A stretch of 33,936 nucleotides of DNA from Globicatella sanguinis NBRC 15551 (GCF_001552295.1 NZ_BCQX01000008.1:1-33936), one strand, 5' to 3'. Positions 7,350 to 15,821 are shown, counted from the first letter of the stretch. Made by a program: numbers and translations. The notes: a model not told the origin generated them from the sequence alone.

Positions 7350-8594
7350 ATTAAAAAATTTATTTTATTATTAAGTGTTCTTTTAATAAGCTATAACAAT
7401 ACGATGGAATTGATTGCCAATGCAGAAGAATCGACTGAAACGTCTGAAATTGTGACAGAACAGACAACTATCGATTTTAGTACAAGCCATCTCTTAGAAG
7501 TACAGCCTTTTGATTTGAATCAATTTGTTATTACGGGTACAACGTCTCCTTTAGCAAAATTAAAAATTGATATTTCGATTGATCAACAATTGTATACATT
7601 TGATGGTGTAGCTGATCACAATGGACAATTTAATTTTAATAAAGACATTTTATTTGGCCCCGATGTTGTGATTGACGAGTCGTTATTACATTCTATAACG
7701 GTCACGAGTACTTCTAATGCAACCAATGAGCAAATACAAGAGTCGCTATATTCATCCGCTCCAGAACCGACATCGCAGACGACTCAATTGACAGCCATTG
7801 TAACCACTAAAACGAATGTTGAATTTTCAAAAACAAATGTCGGCGATATTTTTTTAACAGGATTTGGCGAAGGATATATCATTGAAGCGATAATGTCTAA
7901 TGGTCAAGCTTATCAAGCTACTTTTGATGAGATGGGGTATTTTTATATTGAACTACCGTGGAAATTAGCAAGTGCGGAACAATTTCAAATCAATATCTAT
8001 GATGCGAATCAAGTACTCATTGAAACGATTCCCATTACAATGGAGACGAGTGTAACCGATACGCAAGCTCCCAATGCCCCGACATTAGAACAACATTTAG
8101 TTGCGGGACAAATGGTCATCACTGGCTATAGTGAGGCCAATACTTTAGTATTACTGCGTTCAACGACCAAACCACCGGTCATTATTCCTACAGATGCGAC
8201 GGGTTATTTTTACTTAGAATTATCGACACCAATAGAAGAGGAAGATATCATTTCGGTATTTAGTGTGGATTTAGCTGACAATATGTCTGAACAAGGAATT
8301 ATCCAAGAGATTGTCCCCAATCCAAATCAACCTACAATACCAACAATTGAACCTGTGCAACAAGCTAGTATGCAAGTGAAAGGAAAAGCGGCTTCCAATA
8401 CATTAATCGTGTTTAAGAGAGTGATAGCAGAAAAAGTTACTTTTCTACAGACAGAAACTGATGAAAAGGGACTATTTCAGATTAATTTAACGACACCTTT
8501 GTCGTCAGGAGAAACTTTAATCTTTTATTCAGCCCAAATACTAGCCTATAATAATATTATTTTAAGTGAGCCTGTGCAAATACTATTAGATTAA
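7350..8594 (+). CDS. secreted protein with four Ig-like repeats, probable ATT start
   Basis: A 414-residue exported protein of unknown function. The first ATG in frame (7404) has no ribosome binding site and falls inside the signal peptide. AAAGGAG at 7334-7340 points instead to ATT at 7350, giving KKFILLLSVLLIS..., a proper signal peptide with likely cleavage after ANA at residues 23-25. The mature part has about four diverged modules (near residues 60-117, 166-229, 240-320 and 330-414). Each has a (I/L/V)(T/K)G...strand followed by a G(Y/Q/L)F...L element, like the bacterial Ig-like domains of adhesins. There is no LPXTG motif, so it is probably released or loosely bound. It stands alone between a repeat-rich gap and a strong terminator. 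Confidence 0.65.
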   Translation: MKKFILLLSVLLISYNNTMELIANAEESTETSEIVTEQTTIDFSTSHLLEVQPFDLNQFVITGTTSPLAKLKIDISIDQQLYTFDGVADHNGQFNFNKDILFGPDVVIDESLLHSITVTSTSNATNEQIQESLYSSAPEPTSQTTQLTAIVTTKTNVEFSKTNVGDIFLTGFGEGYIIEAIMSNGQAYQATFDEMGYFYIELPWKLASAEQFQINIYDANQVLIETIPITMETSVTDTQAPNAPTLEQHLVAGQMVITGYSEANTLVLLRSTTKPPVIIPTDATGYFYLELSTPIEEEDIISVFSVDLADNMSEQGIIQEIVPNPNQPTIPTIEPVQQASMQVKGKAASNTLIVFKRVIAEKVTFLQTETDEKGLFQINLTTPLSSGETLIFYSAQILAYNNIILSEPVQILLD

Positions 8595-9157
8595 AATGCC
8601 AGCAAAAAACTTTAAATTAAACTGCTTTGTTCCAGTAAATTACGATATCGGTTATGAAATACGAATAAAGTATTAGGTAGTTTTCTAAATTGAACTGCTC
8701 CTGTTAAAGTAAGACTTTAAAATTTAAGTCTATTTAACAGGGGAAAGTTCTTTTTTGTTTCGTTAAAATTTTTACTCTTGATAATAACCAATACGGGTTT
8801 ATTAAGTATTAAACATAGCCTACTCGAATGAGGATTATCGTAACATACTGTAGTAAGCTAACTAGACAGATTTTAATTTGATGAAATGTAAGGAGTGATT
8901 TTTACTTTATCAATCGATATCAAGGCCAATGTTCATGTTATGCCATACAAAATTTTCATACAAACCTTCGATGAGGCATTAATTAATCAAATGATTAAAT
9001 TTAATTGAGATACTTTTACAATTTCCCTGTAGTTTGATAAACTATATGACGCAGTGAACATCATAAGATTTTAATGCTGATTACATTTTCAAGAGTGTTT
9101 TGAAAAGGATGATAGGTTACCTTTAACAACCTAAATATTTTATAGATGGAGTTTTTA
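8595..9157. other. 563-base gap: terminator then no recognised gene
   Basis: After the terminator at 8692-8757 the stretch to ung has no recognised gene. A 37-codon frame from GTG at 8895 to TGA at 9008 exists, but its AAGGAG (8890-8895) overlaps the start codon and I recognise nothing in it. The ung ribosome binding site (GGAG, 9148-9151) ends the gap. Confidence 0.5.
8692..8757 (+). terminator. strong hairpin terminator after the Ig-like protein
   Basis: A long stem with internal bulges: GAACT, CCTGTTAAA and AGACTT in the left arm pair with AAGTCT, TTTAACAGG and AGTTC in the right arm (ending 8750). T6 follows at 8751-8756. The arms also resemble joined ends of an inserted element, see findings. 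Confidence 0.8.
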
Positions 9158-9823
9158 ATGAATAATTGTAATGATGCTAGTAACTGGAATGATTTTTTTG
9201 CCGGTTATTTTAATACACCAGCCGGCATCCAATTAAAAAAAGAGGTTGATTTGGAGTATCAAACGAATCAAGTATTTCCTCAATATGAGCAAATCTTTCA
9301 TGCGTTTAAGCTGACACCATTAAATCAAGTAAGAGTAGTGATTCTTGGACAAGACCCTTATCATGATGATGGTCAAGCGCAAGGATTAGCTTTTTCAGTC
9401 CCTGATGGTATGAAGTTACCACCTTCATTGAGAAATATTTTTCAAGAGCTAGCCGATGATTTAGGCGTTGAGCCTCCATTGTCGGGTGATTTAAGCTATT
9501 GGGCTACACAAGGCGTTTTATTGCTTAACACCTCATTGACTGTAAGAGCACATCAAGCTAATTCCCATAAAAATATTGGTTGGCAATCCTTAACGGATCT
9601 CGTGATTCAACGATTAAATCAACAATCACAGCCTATCATTTTTGTATTGTGGGGTAAACCAGCTCAAAAGAAACGGGCGTTGATTACGAATCCACAACAT
9701 TATATTTTAGAGGCACCTCATCCAAGTCCTTTATCAGCTTATCGCGGATTTTTTGGTTCAAAACCCTTTAGCAAAATTAATCAAATATTGGATAAGCATC
9801 CCATTCAATGGGTTAAAAAATGA
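9158..9823 (+). CDS. ung: uracil-DNA glycosylase (family 1)
   Basis: A 221-residue base-excision repair enzyme that removes uracil from DNA. The catalytic water-activating loop GQDPYHDDGQAQGLAFS is present, with the key Asp at residue 66. The C-terminal HPSPLSAYRGFFG holds the catalytic His188 and the DNA-intercalating loop. LLLNTSLTV and FVLWG are further family marks. The start is set at 9158 because GGAG at 9148-9151 is 6 bases upstream; an in-frame ATG at 9146 overlaps that site and would only add MEFL. The gene appears to be transcribed alone, with a weak hairpin after it. Confidence 0.95.
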   Translation: MNNCNDASNWNDFFAGYFNTPAGIQLKKEVDLEYQTNQVFPQYEQIFHAFKLTPLNQVRVVILGQDPYHDDGQAQGLAFSVPDGMKLPPSLRNIFQELADDLGVEPPLSGDLSYWATQGVLLLNTSLTVRAHQANSHKNIGWQSLTDLVIQRLNQQSQPIIFVLWGKPAQKKRALITNPQHYILEAPHPSPLSAYRGFFGSKPFSKINQILDKHPIQWVKK

Positions 9824-9829
9824 TTGGCC

Positions 9830-9850
9830 AAGAGTACGATGCTCTTTTAT
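9830..9850 (+). terminator. weak hairpin after ung
   Basis: AAGAG (9830-9834) and CTCTT (9842-9846) form a 5-bp stem followed by TTTTAT. It is short, so termination may be partial. Confidence 0.4.
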
Positions 9851-10003
9851 AAGGGTTGAGCCTGTAGATTTAAAATACAGATTCTATCAAAAAATTAGGC
9901 TAATCTAAGTAATATTACACAGCATGACTAACAATAAACGATTCATGAGTACGATGTATATTATTAATCAATAAAATAAATTATCAAAAAGGAGTTATTA
10001 ATC

Positions 10004-10228
10004 ATGACATTTGAAGCAATCTTACCAGAATTAAAAAAAGGAGCTAAAATTATTCGTAAAGGTTGGGGCGGTTATGAAGAATATGTAAAATATATTCCAG
10101 AAACTACCATTGAAGGTGTTACCATGACCCCTTATTTTGTCATTATGGTAAAAGGTGAAGGATATAGCATGTTTCAACCAACAGTCTGCGACATTTTGGC
10201 AGAGGATTGGATGATTGTCAATGACTAG
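10004..10228 (+). CDS. DUF2829 / Tad2-like small protein
   Basis: A 74-residue protein. The start MTFEAILPELKKGAKIIRKGW and the end DILAEDWMIV are the two conserved ends of the DUF2829 family, which now includes the phage protein Tad2. Tad2 inhibits Thoeris defence by binding its NAD-derived cyclic ADP-ribose signal. Whether this chromosomal member binds such a molecule is inference only. GGAG at 9991-9994 lies 9 bases before the ATG. The stop codon lies 8 bases inside the next gene, an SDR oxidoreductase, so the two are translationally coupled. No phage genes are nearby. Confidence 0.8.
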   Translation: MTFEAILPELKKGAKIIRKGWGGYEEYVKYIPETTIEGVTMTPYFVIMVKGEGYSMFQPTVCDILAEDWMIVND

Positions 10229-10988
10229 TCCTAAAGTTAAGCGAGAACACTTTTTGCCACAGCAAATGACGGTTATCGTGACAGGTGCTAGTTCTGGCAT
10301 TGGTTATGCACAAGTCCAAGCTTTTTTAAAAGCGGGGCACCAAGTTTTAGCGGTCGACAAAGTATCCTATCCAGATAATCTATCAGAAACAGACCGTTTA
10401 ATTTTTATCAAAAAAGATTTAACCGACGAAGCACACGTTAAGGAAGTTTTTGAGGTTTTAAATCAAAAATATGGGCAATTACAAGTACTTTGTAATACGG
10501 CAGGAATGCTAGATAATTATCAAACAATTGAACAAACGAGCTTCAGTCAGTGGCAACAGATACTTGCGAATAATCTGACTTCTCAATTTTTAATGGCGAA
10601 GTATTCTTTACCATATTTATTAAAAAATCCAACCTCGCGTATTATCAATATGGCTTCTATAGCGAGCTTAACTGCTGGTGGTGGTGGAGTTGCTTATACA
10701 GCCGCTAAACATGCGATTGCAGGACTCACGAAACAGTTAGCCTATGATTATGCTGAACGTGGTCTAAGAGTCAATGCGATCGCACCTGGCGCTATTCAAA
10801 CACCTATGAATGCGAATGATTTTATTGGTGAAGAGCCAATGGCAAATTGGGTAGCGGATCAAACACCAGTTAAACGTTGGGCTCAACCGGAAGAAGTAGC
10901 CGAATTAACATTGTTTTTAGCGAGCGATGCAGCTGATTATATGCAAGGCGTTGTTCTTCCACTTGACGGTGGTTGGTTAATACGATAA
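10221..10988 (+). CDS. short-chain dehydrogenase/reductase (SDR)
   Basis: A 255-residue classical SDR, cytosolic and NAD(P)-dependent. TGASSGIG at residues 21-28 is the dinucleotide-binding turn and CNTAG (about 91-95) stands for the usual NNAG. N117/N118, S146, Y159 and K163 match the catalytic tetrad. PG near residue 189 and the C-terminal LPLDGGW are typical. It resembles FabG-like 3-oxoacyl reductases, but it lies away from fatty acid genes, so the substrate is unknown. I chose ATG 10221; a TTG at 10215 is also in frame. It overlaps the DUF2829 gene by 8 bases and likely depends on it for translation. Confidence 0.85.
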   Translation: MTSPKVKREHFLPQQMTVIVTGASSGIGYAQVQAFLKAGHQVLAVDKVSYPDNLSETDRLIFIKKDLTDEAHVKEVFEVLNQKYGQLQVLCNTAGMLDNYQTIEQTSFSQWQQILANNLTSQFLMAKYSLPYLLKNPTSRIINMASIASLTAGGGGVAYTAAKHAIAGLTKQLAYDYAERGLRVNAIAPGAIQTPMNANDFIGEEPMANWVADQTPVKRWAQPEEVAELTLFLASDAADYMQGVVLPLDGGWLIR

Positions 10989-10998
10989 AATAACAGAG

Positions 10999-11105
10999 TT
11001 GTTAATAAACAACACGATGACACTTCGACGGAAGGAATATCTTCTGCATCCTTTGGTCATCGTTATTACTAGGCTAAGATGACAGCCTACAAAGGAGAAT
11101 CAAAA
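10999..11105 (+). ncRNA. preQ1-II riboswitch (COG4708 motif) upstream of queT
   Basis: An upstream hairpin GTTGTT/AACAAC (10999-11014) is followed by a stem CGATGAC (11016-11022) / GTCATCG (11056-11062). Then come GTTATTACTAGGCT, a hairpin AGGCT/AGCCT (11071-11089), and CAAAGGAGAA. This order and the closing segment agree with the preQ1-II class as I recall it from streptococci (ATTACnCG-hairpin-CCAAAGGAGAA). The Shine-Dalgarno AAAGGAG (11091-11097) lies in the conserved 3' part, so ligand binding should hide it and block translation of the transporter. Confidence 0.85.
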
Positions 11106-11645
11106 ATGAATCATCAAAGTTATACTGCGCAAAGTCGCACCATGGATTTGGTAAAATCCGCTATAGTCGTGTCTCTCTATATGGTCTTAACCTTATTAGT
11201 TGCACCAGTCGCTTATGGTCCAGTTCAATTTAGAATTTCAGAAATGTTAAATTTCTTAGGACTTTATAATCGTCGTTATATTTATGCTGTAACGTTGGGC
11301 GTCTTTTTAGCAAACTTTTATCAATATGGCCCAGTTGATATGGTAATCGGAAGTTTAACAACATTAGCTTCGATGTTTATTGGTCGTTGGGTAGGAAATT
11401 GGTTAGTATCATTAAATGAAAAACACCAATTCTTTAAATATGATCCGATGTTTTTAAGATATTTAGCGATGGCTGTAGTCTTTGCCGCAGGATGTATTAC
11501 CATTGCGATTATGTTAGTAATGGTGGGCGCTGAAGCTGCATTTTGGCCAGTTTACGGTTCGTTATTTATCAGTGAATTAGTCGTCATGTTATTAGGAATC
11601 CCTGTGATGTATGCGATTAGTAAACGTGTTGATTTTAATGCTTAA
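11106..11645 (+). CDS. queT: queuosine precursor transporter, QueT family (ECF S component)
   Basis: A 179-residue membrane protein of about five to six helices in the QueT (COG4708/DUF988) family. It is believed to be the substrate-binding S component of an energy-coupling factor importer for preQ1 or preQ0, precursors of the tRNA base queuosine. ISEMLNFLGLYNRRYIYAVTLG (within residues 42-65) and FYQYGPVDMVIGSL are typical of the family. The ATG at 11106 is 8 bases after AAAGGAG; an in-frame ATG at 11079 lies inside the riboswitch hairpin and is not the start. No ECF energising genes are in the window, so a shared module elsewhere is likely. Control is by the preQ1-II element just upstream. 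Confidence 0.9.
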   Translation: MNHQSYTAQSRTMDLVKSAIVVSLYMVLTLLVAPVAYGPVQFRISEMLNFLGLYNRRYIYAVTLGVFLANFYQYGPVDMVIGSLTTLASMFIGRWVGNWLVSLNEKHQFFKYDPMFLRYLAMAVVFAAGCITIAIMLVMVGAEAAFWPVYGSLFISELVVMLLGIPVMYAISKRVDFNA

Positions 11646-11656
11646 TAAATAAAAAT

Positions 11657-11711
11657 AACCTTATAGTCAAGCAATGATTCCTATTGGAGTCGCTAGACTA
11701 TAAGGTTTTTG
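11657..11711 (+). terminator. terminator after queT
   Basis: A perfect 12-bp outer stem AACCTTATAGTC (11657-11668) / GACTATAAGGTT (11695-11706), with AGC/GCT pairing inside, followed by TTTTTG. A strong intrinsic terminator. Confidence 0.9.
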
Positions 11712-12081
11712 TTTATCTGAAAGGCTAAATAGATTAACAAGAGAAGACATCACTAGTTCATGTATACTACTGTTGAATATTAAAAAAAGTTAAGATAGTA
11801 TTAAGAGACGATAGGCTGATTAACTGATTTCCATTTTTATTTATTCTTTGATTAATGGGTATCTAAAGGTTAATGGGTTCGCAGTATTGATCTGCAGACA
11901 GACTCATGTTATCTCAAAAGGCGCTAATCTAACTAAAGGTTTCACAGTAACGCTTTTTAATGGCATTCATTTGATATTAAATTTCGTATATCTCATCAAA
12001 CAGACTTATAGCCCAGCCCGTCAAAAGGCGCCAATTTAATTTCACGGTTATATCACTTCATCCATTTTTAAAAATAAAAAA

Positions 12082-12137
12082 ACTAATGAAGCATTAAGTG
12101 TCAAGCCATTTACTGACGACACTCTGTTCATTAGTTT
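12082..12137 (-). terminator. terminator downstream of yjzD, likely bidirectional
   Basis: ACTAATGAA (12082-12090) pairs with TTCATTAGT (12127-12135), and inner AGTGTC pairs with GACACT. On the minus strand the stem is followed by TTTTTTTATTTTT (from plus 12069-12081), a strong T-run for the minus-strand gene. The plus side (TTATTTT) is weaker. Confidence 0.8.
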
Positions 12138-12144
12138 ATTTTGA

Positions 12145-12327
12145 TTAATGATCATGTTGGGGTTCTTGTTTTAAAATCGGAGCAATAACGAAAACAGTAA
12201 TCGCAATAACAATACCTAATATTGAAGCACTTTTAAAGTCGTAGGCGGCAGTTGTTAATTGGCTTCCTAAATAATAAGCAACTTGACCTAGAATAAAGGC
12301 CCAAACTAGCGTGACGATATATTTCAT
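12145..12327 (-). CDS. yjzD: YjzD-like (DUF2929) small membrane protein
   Basis: A 60-residue protein with two predicted membrane helices (about residues 3-24 and 34-52) and a polar tail ending QEPQHDH. MKYIVTLVWAFILGQVAYYLGS resembles the B. subtilis YjzD/DUF2929 family as I recall it. Function is unknown. On the minus strand AAAGAAGG lies about 10 bases before the ATG. It is the only minus-strand gene in the first 24 kb, with its own T-rich terminator at 12082. A hypothetical protein of a conserved family rather than a chance frame. Confidence 0.7.
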   Translation of the reverse strand: MKYIVTLVWAFILGQVAYYLGSQLTTAAYDFKSASILGIVIAITVFVIAPILKQEPQHDH

Positions 12328-12425
12328 AATATAACAACCTTCTTTCAGATTTAGTGTAACATAATTAATGAAAAACGGGTAGTCTTTCTATGATAATTTG
12401 TCGATTCGTAAAAAATTATTCAGTT

Positions 12426-12452
12426 TTGCTCCTTATCATAGTATAGTATAAT
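12426..12452 (+). promoter_or_regulatory. dnaE promoter
   Basis: A perfect TATAAT at 12447-12452, with a TTGCTC-like -35 at 12426-12431 (15-base spacer). It lies 34 bases before the dnaE start and 22 bases before its ribosome binding site. Confidence 0.55.
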
Positions 12453-12485
12453 AGACTTAAAGTGTTAAAAGAAAGGAGGAGGGCA

Positions 12486-15400
12486 ATGTTATTAAATGTA
12501 CAAACAGCTTATTCATTATTACAAAGTACTTTGCGTCTTGACCAGTATGTTCAACAAGCCAAACAATATGGTTATCAACAAATCGGTATTGCCGATATTA
12601 ATAGTTTAATTGGCGTTGTTGAATTTTATCAAGTAGCAAAAGCGCAGGATTTAACCCCTATGATTGGTATGATCATGAAAACTCATGGATTAATACGACA
12701 AGATCGAGAATACAAAGTGCTTTTATATGCTAAAAATTACCATGGTTATCAAGAACTGATTGCCTTATCAAAAAAATTGTCACAAGAAAATTTAGGACTC
12801 CATGAACCATGGAGTTTTTTAAAAGAGCATACCGAAAATTTAGTGCTAATTTCGACTGGTAGTGAATCAGAATTAGAAGAGCTATTATTGGCGGGCGATT
12901 ATGCCTCTGCTGAAAAAGTAGTCCGTTTGTGGCGTGAAATAATCGGATATGAGGATGTTTATTTTGGCATTGCTGCCTATCCTTATAACCCAAAAGATGT
13001 GGCATTATATACTAAATTTGCTCAGTCACATCATTTGACAATGGTAGCTAACCAAAAAGTAAATACATTAGAAGCCAAAGATTTATTTAGTTTGAAAGTA
13101 TTGGAAGCCATCGATCAAGCCGAAACGATAGAATTGTCATTAAGAGAGATGAAAGGACATCATTTTCTATATCCGTTAGACGAATTAAGAACCATGTATC
13201 AATTAGCGAAAATACCGTTTGTCATGGAAAATACTCAGCAATTAATCAATCAACTTCAATTTGATATTCCGCTTGAACAGGCCTTCTTACCGAAATTTAA
13301 AGTACCAGATGGGTATGATGCGGATGCATATTTAAAAACTTTAGTAGAAGATTCGATGAAGGAAAAAGGTCTCTTTGAAAACCAGGCTTATGTCGATCGT
13401 GCTCATTATGAATTATCCATTATATCGCAGATGGGATTTAGTGATTATTTTTTAATCGTATGGGAAATTATGGATTTTTGCCAGAAAAATAATATACGGG
13501 TAGGTCCTGGGCGAGGTTCCGCAGCAGGCGCATTGGTCAGTTATTTATTAGGCATTACCTTTGTTGATCCTTTGCAGTACGATTTACTATTTGAACGTTT
13601 CCTTAATCCTGAACGCTATAATATGCCGGATATCGATCTGGATATTCCTGATAACAAACGTGATTTAGTATTAAAACACATTGAAGAACATTATGGTCAT
13701 TCTCAAGTGGCTCAAATTGGGACACTGGGAACATTTGGCGCCAAACAAGCAGTGCGGGATACTTTAAGAGTATTAGGTGCGTCAACTCAAGAGATGAGTC
13801 AATGGTCTCGTTCAATACCGACGGAATTAAATATAACGTTAGAACGCGCCTATACCATCTCCGCTAAATTACGAGAAATTGTACAAATGAATGATCAAAA
13901 TCGTGCCATTTTTCAAGTTGCTTTAACATTAGAAGGATTACCACGTCATATGTCAACCCACGCAGCAGGAGTTATTATTCATGATGAACCACTTGAACAA
14001 ATAATACCAGTTATGGAACGATCTAACCAAATGTTGTTATCGCAATTAACGATGCATCATGTTGAAAAAGTTGGTCTCTTAAAAATGGACATCCTGGGAT
14101 TAAGAAATTTATCGCTGCTTGACGATATTTTATTAAATATTAAGCGAACACATGGTCAAACATTAGATGTTTATCAATTTCCGATGAATGACGAAGCAAC
14201 GTTGGCTTTATTCAAAACGGCCGATACTAATGGCGTTTTTCAATTTGAGTCGGAAGGGATTAAAAATGTCTTACGTAATTTACAACCAAGTGAATTTGAA
14301 GATATAGTCGCCGTCAATGCCTTATTTAGACCGGGTCCGATGCAACAAATTGATGAATATATCAAACGTAAAAAACAACAAGTACCCGTTGAGTATTTAC
14401 ACCCTTTGTTGGAACCAATATTAAAATCAACCTATGGCATTATCATTTATCAAGAACAAGTCATGCAGATTTGTCAACAGTTAGCTGGTTTTACCTTAGG
14501 ACAAGCCGATATTTTACGTCGAGCAATGGGTAAAAAACAAGCGAATATCATGCAAAGAGAACAGGCACACTTTATTGAAGGGGCCCAAGAACGTGGCATT
14601 GAAGCTGATTTAGCGCAAAAGATTTATCATTATATTGAAGCCTTTGCCAGTTACGGGTTCAACCGTTCCCATGCGGTTGTTTATTCTACATTGGCCTATC
14701 AGTTGGCTTACTTAAAAGCACATTATCCCTTAGAGTTTTACCAAGCAATCTTGAATCAAGGACGTTCCAATTTAAATAGTTTTGTCGATTATATCGAAGA
14801 AGCAAAAAGGCGTTTAGGTAAAATTTTACCGGTTGATATTAATCGCAGTTTTCGTGGAGTGACGATTGAAGAGGATGCATTAAGAATCGGATTTGAAAGT
14901 ATTAAAGGCCTTCGACGTGAAATGATTACTCATATTTTAGATGAGCGTAAATTGGAGGGTAATTATCAAGATTTATTTTCGTTTTTAGGACGCTTACCGA
15001 AGAAATGGCAAAAACAAGAATTGATTGAAAATCTAGTTCGAGCGGGTGCCTTTGATAGCTTTGGTTATAATCGTGCCACCATTTTTTATAATTTACCAAG
15101 TTTCCTACAAAGTATCGAATATAGTGGCTTAAACCTTAACTTATTTGAAGCGATTGAACCAAAAGTGGACATACAAGAAGAATGGTCGCAGACAAAAATA
15201 GCTACAGAAGAAAAAGAGGCTTTAGGCTTTACACTGGCACCACATCCATTAGAACAGTATCAAGCACAGTTAGAGGCATTAGACGATTTAAATAACCTTT
15301 ATCAAATGAAAATTAAACGTAAAATAAAGACAATTATTTTTGTACAAGATTTACGAGTAATTGAAACTAAAAAAGGGGATGAAATGGCCTTTGTCACAGC

Positions 15401-15821
15401 GGATACTGGAAAAAATGAAGTATCGCTAGTCGTATTCCCCAATGTTTATATACGTAGAAGTCGTTTGATACAACCGCATGCCATCTTATATATGGAAGGG
15501 ACAGTTGATCGTAGCCGTCGAGGCGAAATGCAAGTCATTGTGAATCATTTGGCACCAGTAGACGAGTATATCGCTGTAGAAGAAAAGTCAAAATCGATGA
15601 GCAAATGTTTTATTCGTCTGACAGCTAATATTGACCTAAAAGAAGTAGTTGAATTTGTCAAAAAATTAGCAACAGAAAATCCTGGTCCATGTAACATTAT
15701 TTTTGTGACGGAAGATAAAAAGACTTGGCAATTAGATGACACCTATCGAATAGGGTTTGGGCAAAGCGTTCAAAAGGAATTAGAAAACCGTCTAGGCAAG
15801 CAAAATATAGCTTTTCGTTAA
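12486..15821 (+). CDS. dnaE: DNA polymerase III alpha subunit, DnaE type
   Basis: An 1111-residue replicative polymerase. In low-GC Gram-positives DnaE extends RNA primers before handing over to PolC. A PHP domain occupies about residues 1-250 (LLNVQTAYSLLQST..., GIADIN). The catalytic core has GPGRGSAAGALVSYLLGI and PDIDLDIPD, with metal-binding Asp near 382 and 384. RPGPMQQIDEY and FNRSHAVVYSTLAYQLAYLK follow, then the HhH region and an OB fold near residues 950-1040. The ATG at 12486 is 6 bases after AGGAGG (12474-12479); a GTG at 12462 lies upstream of that site and is rejected. pfkA follows after 205 bases of regulatory DNA. Confidence 0.95.
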   Translation: MLLNVQTAYSLLQSTLRLDQYVQQAKQYGYQQIGIADINSLIGVVEFYQVAKAQDLTPMIGMIMKTHGLIRQDREYKVLLYAKNYHGYQELIALSKKLSQENLGLHEPWSFLKEHTENLVLISTGSESELEELLLAGDYASAEKVVRLWREIIGYEDVYFGIAAYPYNPKDVALYTKFAQSHHLTMVANQKVNTLEAKDLFSLKVLEAIDQAETIELSLREMKGHHFLYPLDELRTMYQLAKIPFVMENTQQLINQLQFDIPLEQAFLPKFKVPDGYDADAYLKTLVEDSMKEKGLFENQAYVDRAHYELSIISQMGFSDYFLIVWEIMDFCQKNNIRVGPGRGSAAGALVSYLLGITFVDPLQYDLLFERFLNPERYNMPDIDLDIPDNKRDLVLKHIEEHYGHSQVAQIGTLGTFGAKQAVRDTLRVLGASTQEMSQWSRSIPTELNITLERAYTISAKLREIVQMNDQNRAIFQVALTLEGLPRHMSTHAAGVIIHDEPLEQIIPVMERSNQMLLSQLTMHHVEKVGLLKMDILGLRNLSLLDDILLNIKRTHGQTLDVYQFPMNDEATLALFKTADTNGVFQFESEGIKNVLRNLQPSEFEDIVAVNALFRPGPMQQIDEYIKRKKQQVPVEYLHPLLEPILKSTYGIIIYQEQVMQICQQLAGFTLGQADILRRAMGKKQANIMQREQAHFIEGAQERGIEADLAQKIYHYIEAFASYGFNRSHAVVYSTLAYQLAYLKAHYPLEFYQAILNQGRSNLNSFVDYIEEAKRRLGKILPVDINRSFRGVTIEEDALRIGFESIKGLRREMITHILDERKLEGNYQDLFSFLGRLPKKWQKQELIENLVRAGAFDSFGYNRATIFYNLPSFLQSIEYSGLNLNLFEAIEPKVDIQEEWSQTKIATEEKEALGFTLAPHPLEQYQAQLEALDDLNNLYQMKIKRKIKTIIFVQDLRVIETKKGDEMAFVTADTGKNEVSLVVFPNVYIRRSRLIQPHAILYMEGTVDRSRRGEMQVIVNHLAPVDEYIAVEEKSKSMSKCFIRLTANIDLKEVVEFVKKLATENPGPCNIIFVTEDKKTWQLDDTYRIGFGQSVQKELENRLGKQNIAFR

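Larger units (their letters stand above)
11646..12144. other. 499-base gap between queT and yjzD
   Basis: It contains the queT terminator (11657-11711) and the convergent terminator (12082-12137). Between them no gene is convincing. A 63-codon frame at 11848-12039 lacks a ribosome binding site and family resemblance. TCAAAAGGCGC occurs twice, at 11914-11924 and 12021-12031, each followed by a similar tail, possibly a decayed repeat. Confidence 0.5.

Noticed and set aside
8895-9008. 37-codon frame starting at GTG before ung
   Set aside because: The Shine-Dalgarno overlaps the start codon, so spacing is wrong, and the peptide resembles nothing I know.
10004-10228. Prophage remnant because of the Tad2-like gene
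   Set aside because: No integrase, structural or lysis genes are nearby, and base composition and codon use match the neighbours.
11079-11105. Earlier ATG for queT
   Set aside because: It lies within the riboswitch hairpin and upstream of the Shine-Dalgarno at 11091-11097.
11848-12039. 63-codon frame between queT and yjzD
   Set aside because: No ribosome binding site, no family likeness, and it overlaps short repeats.
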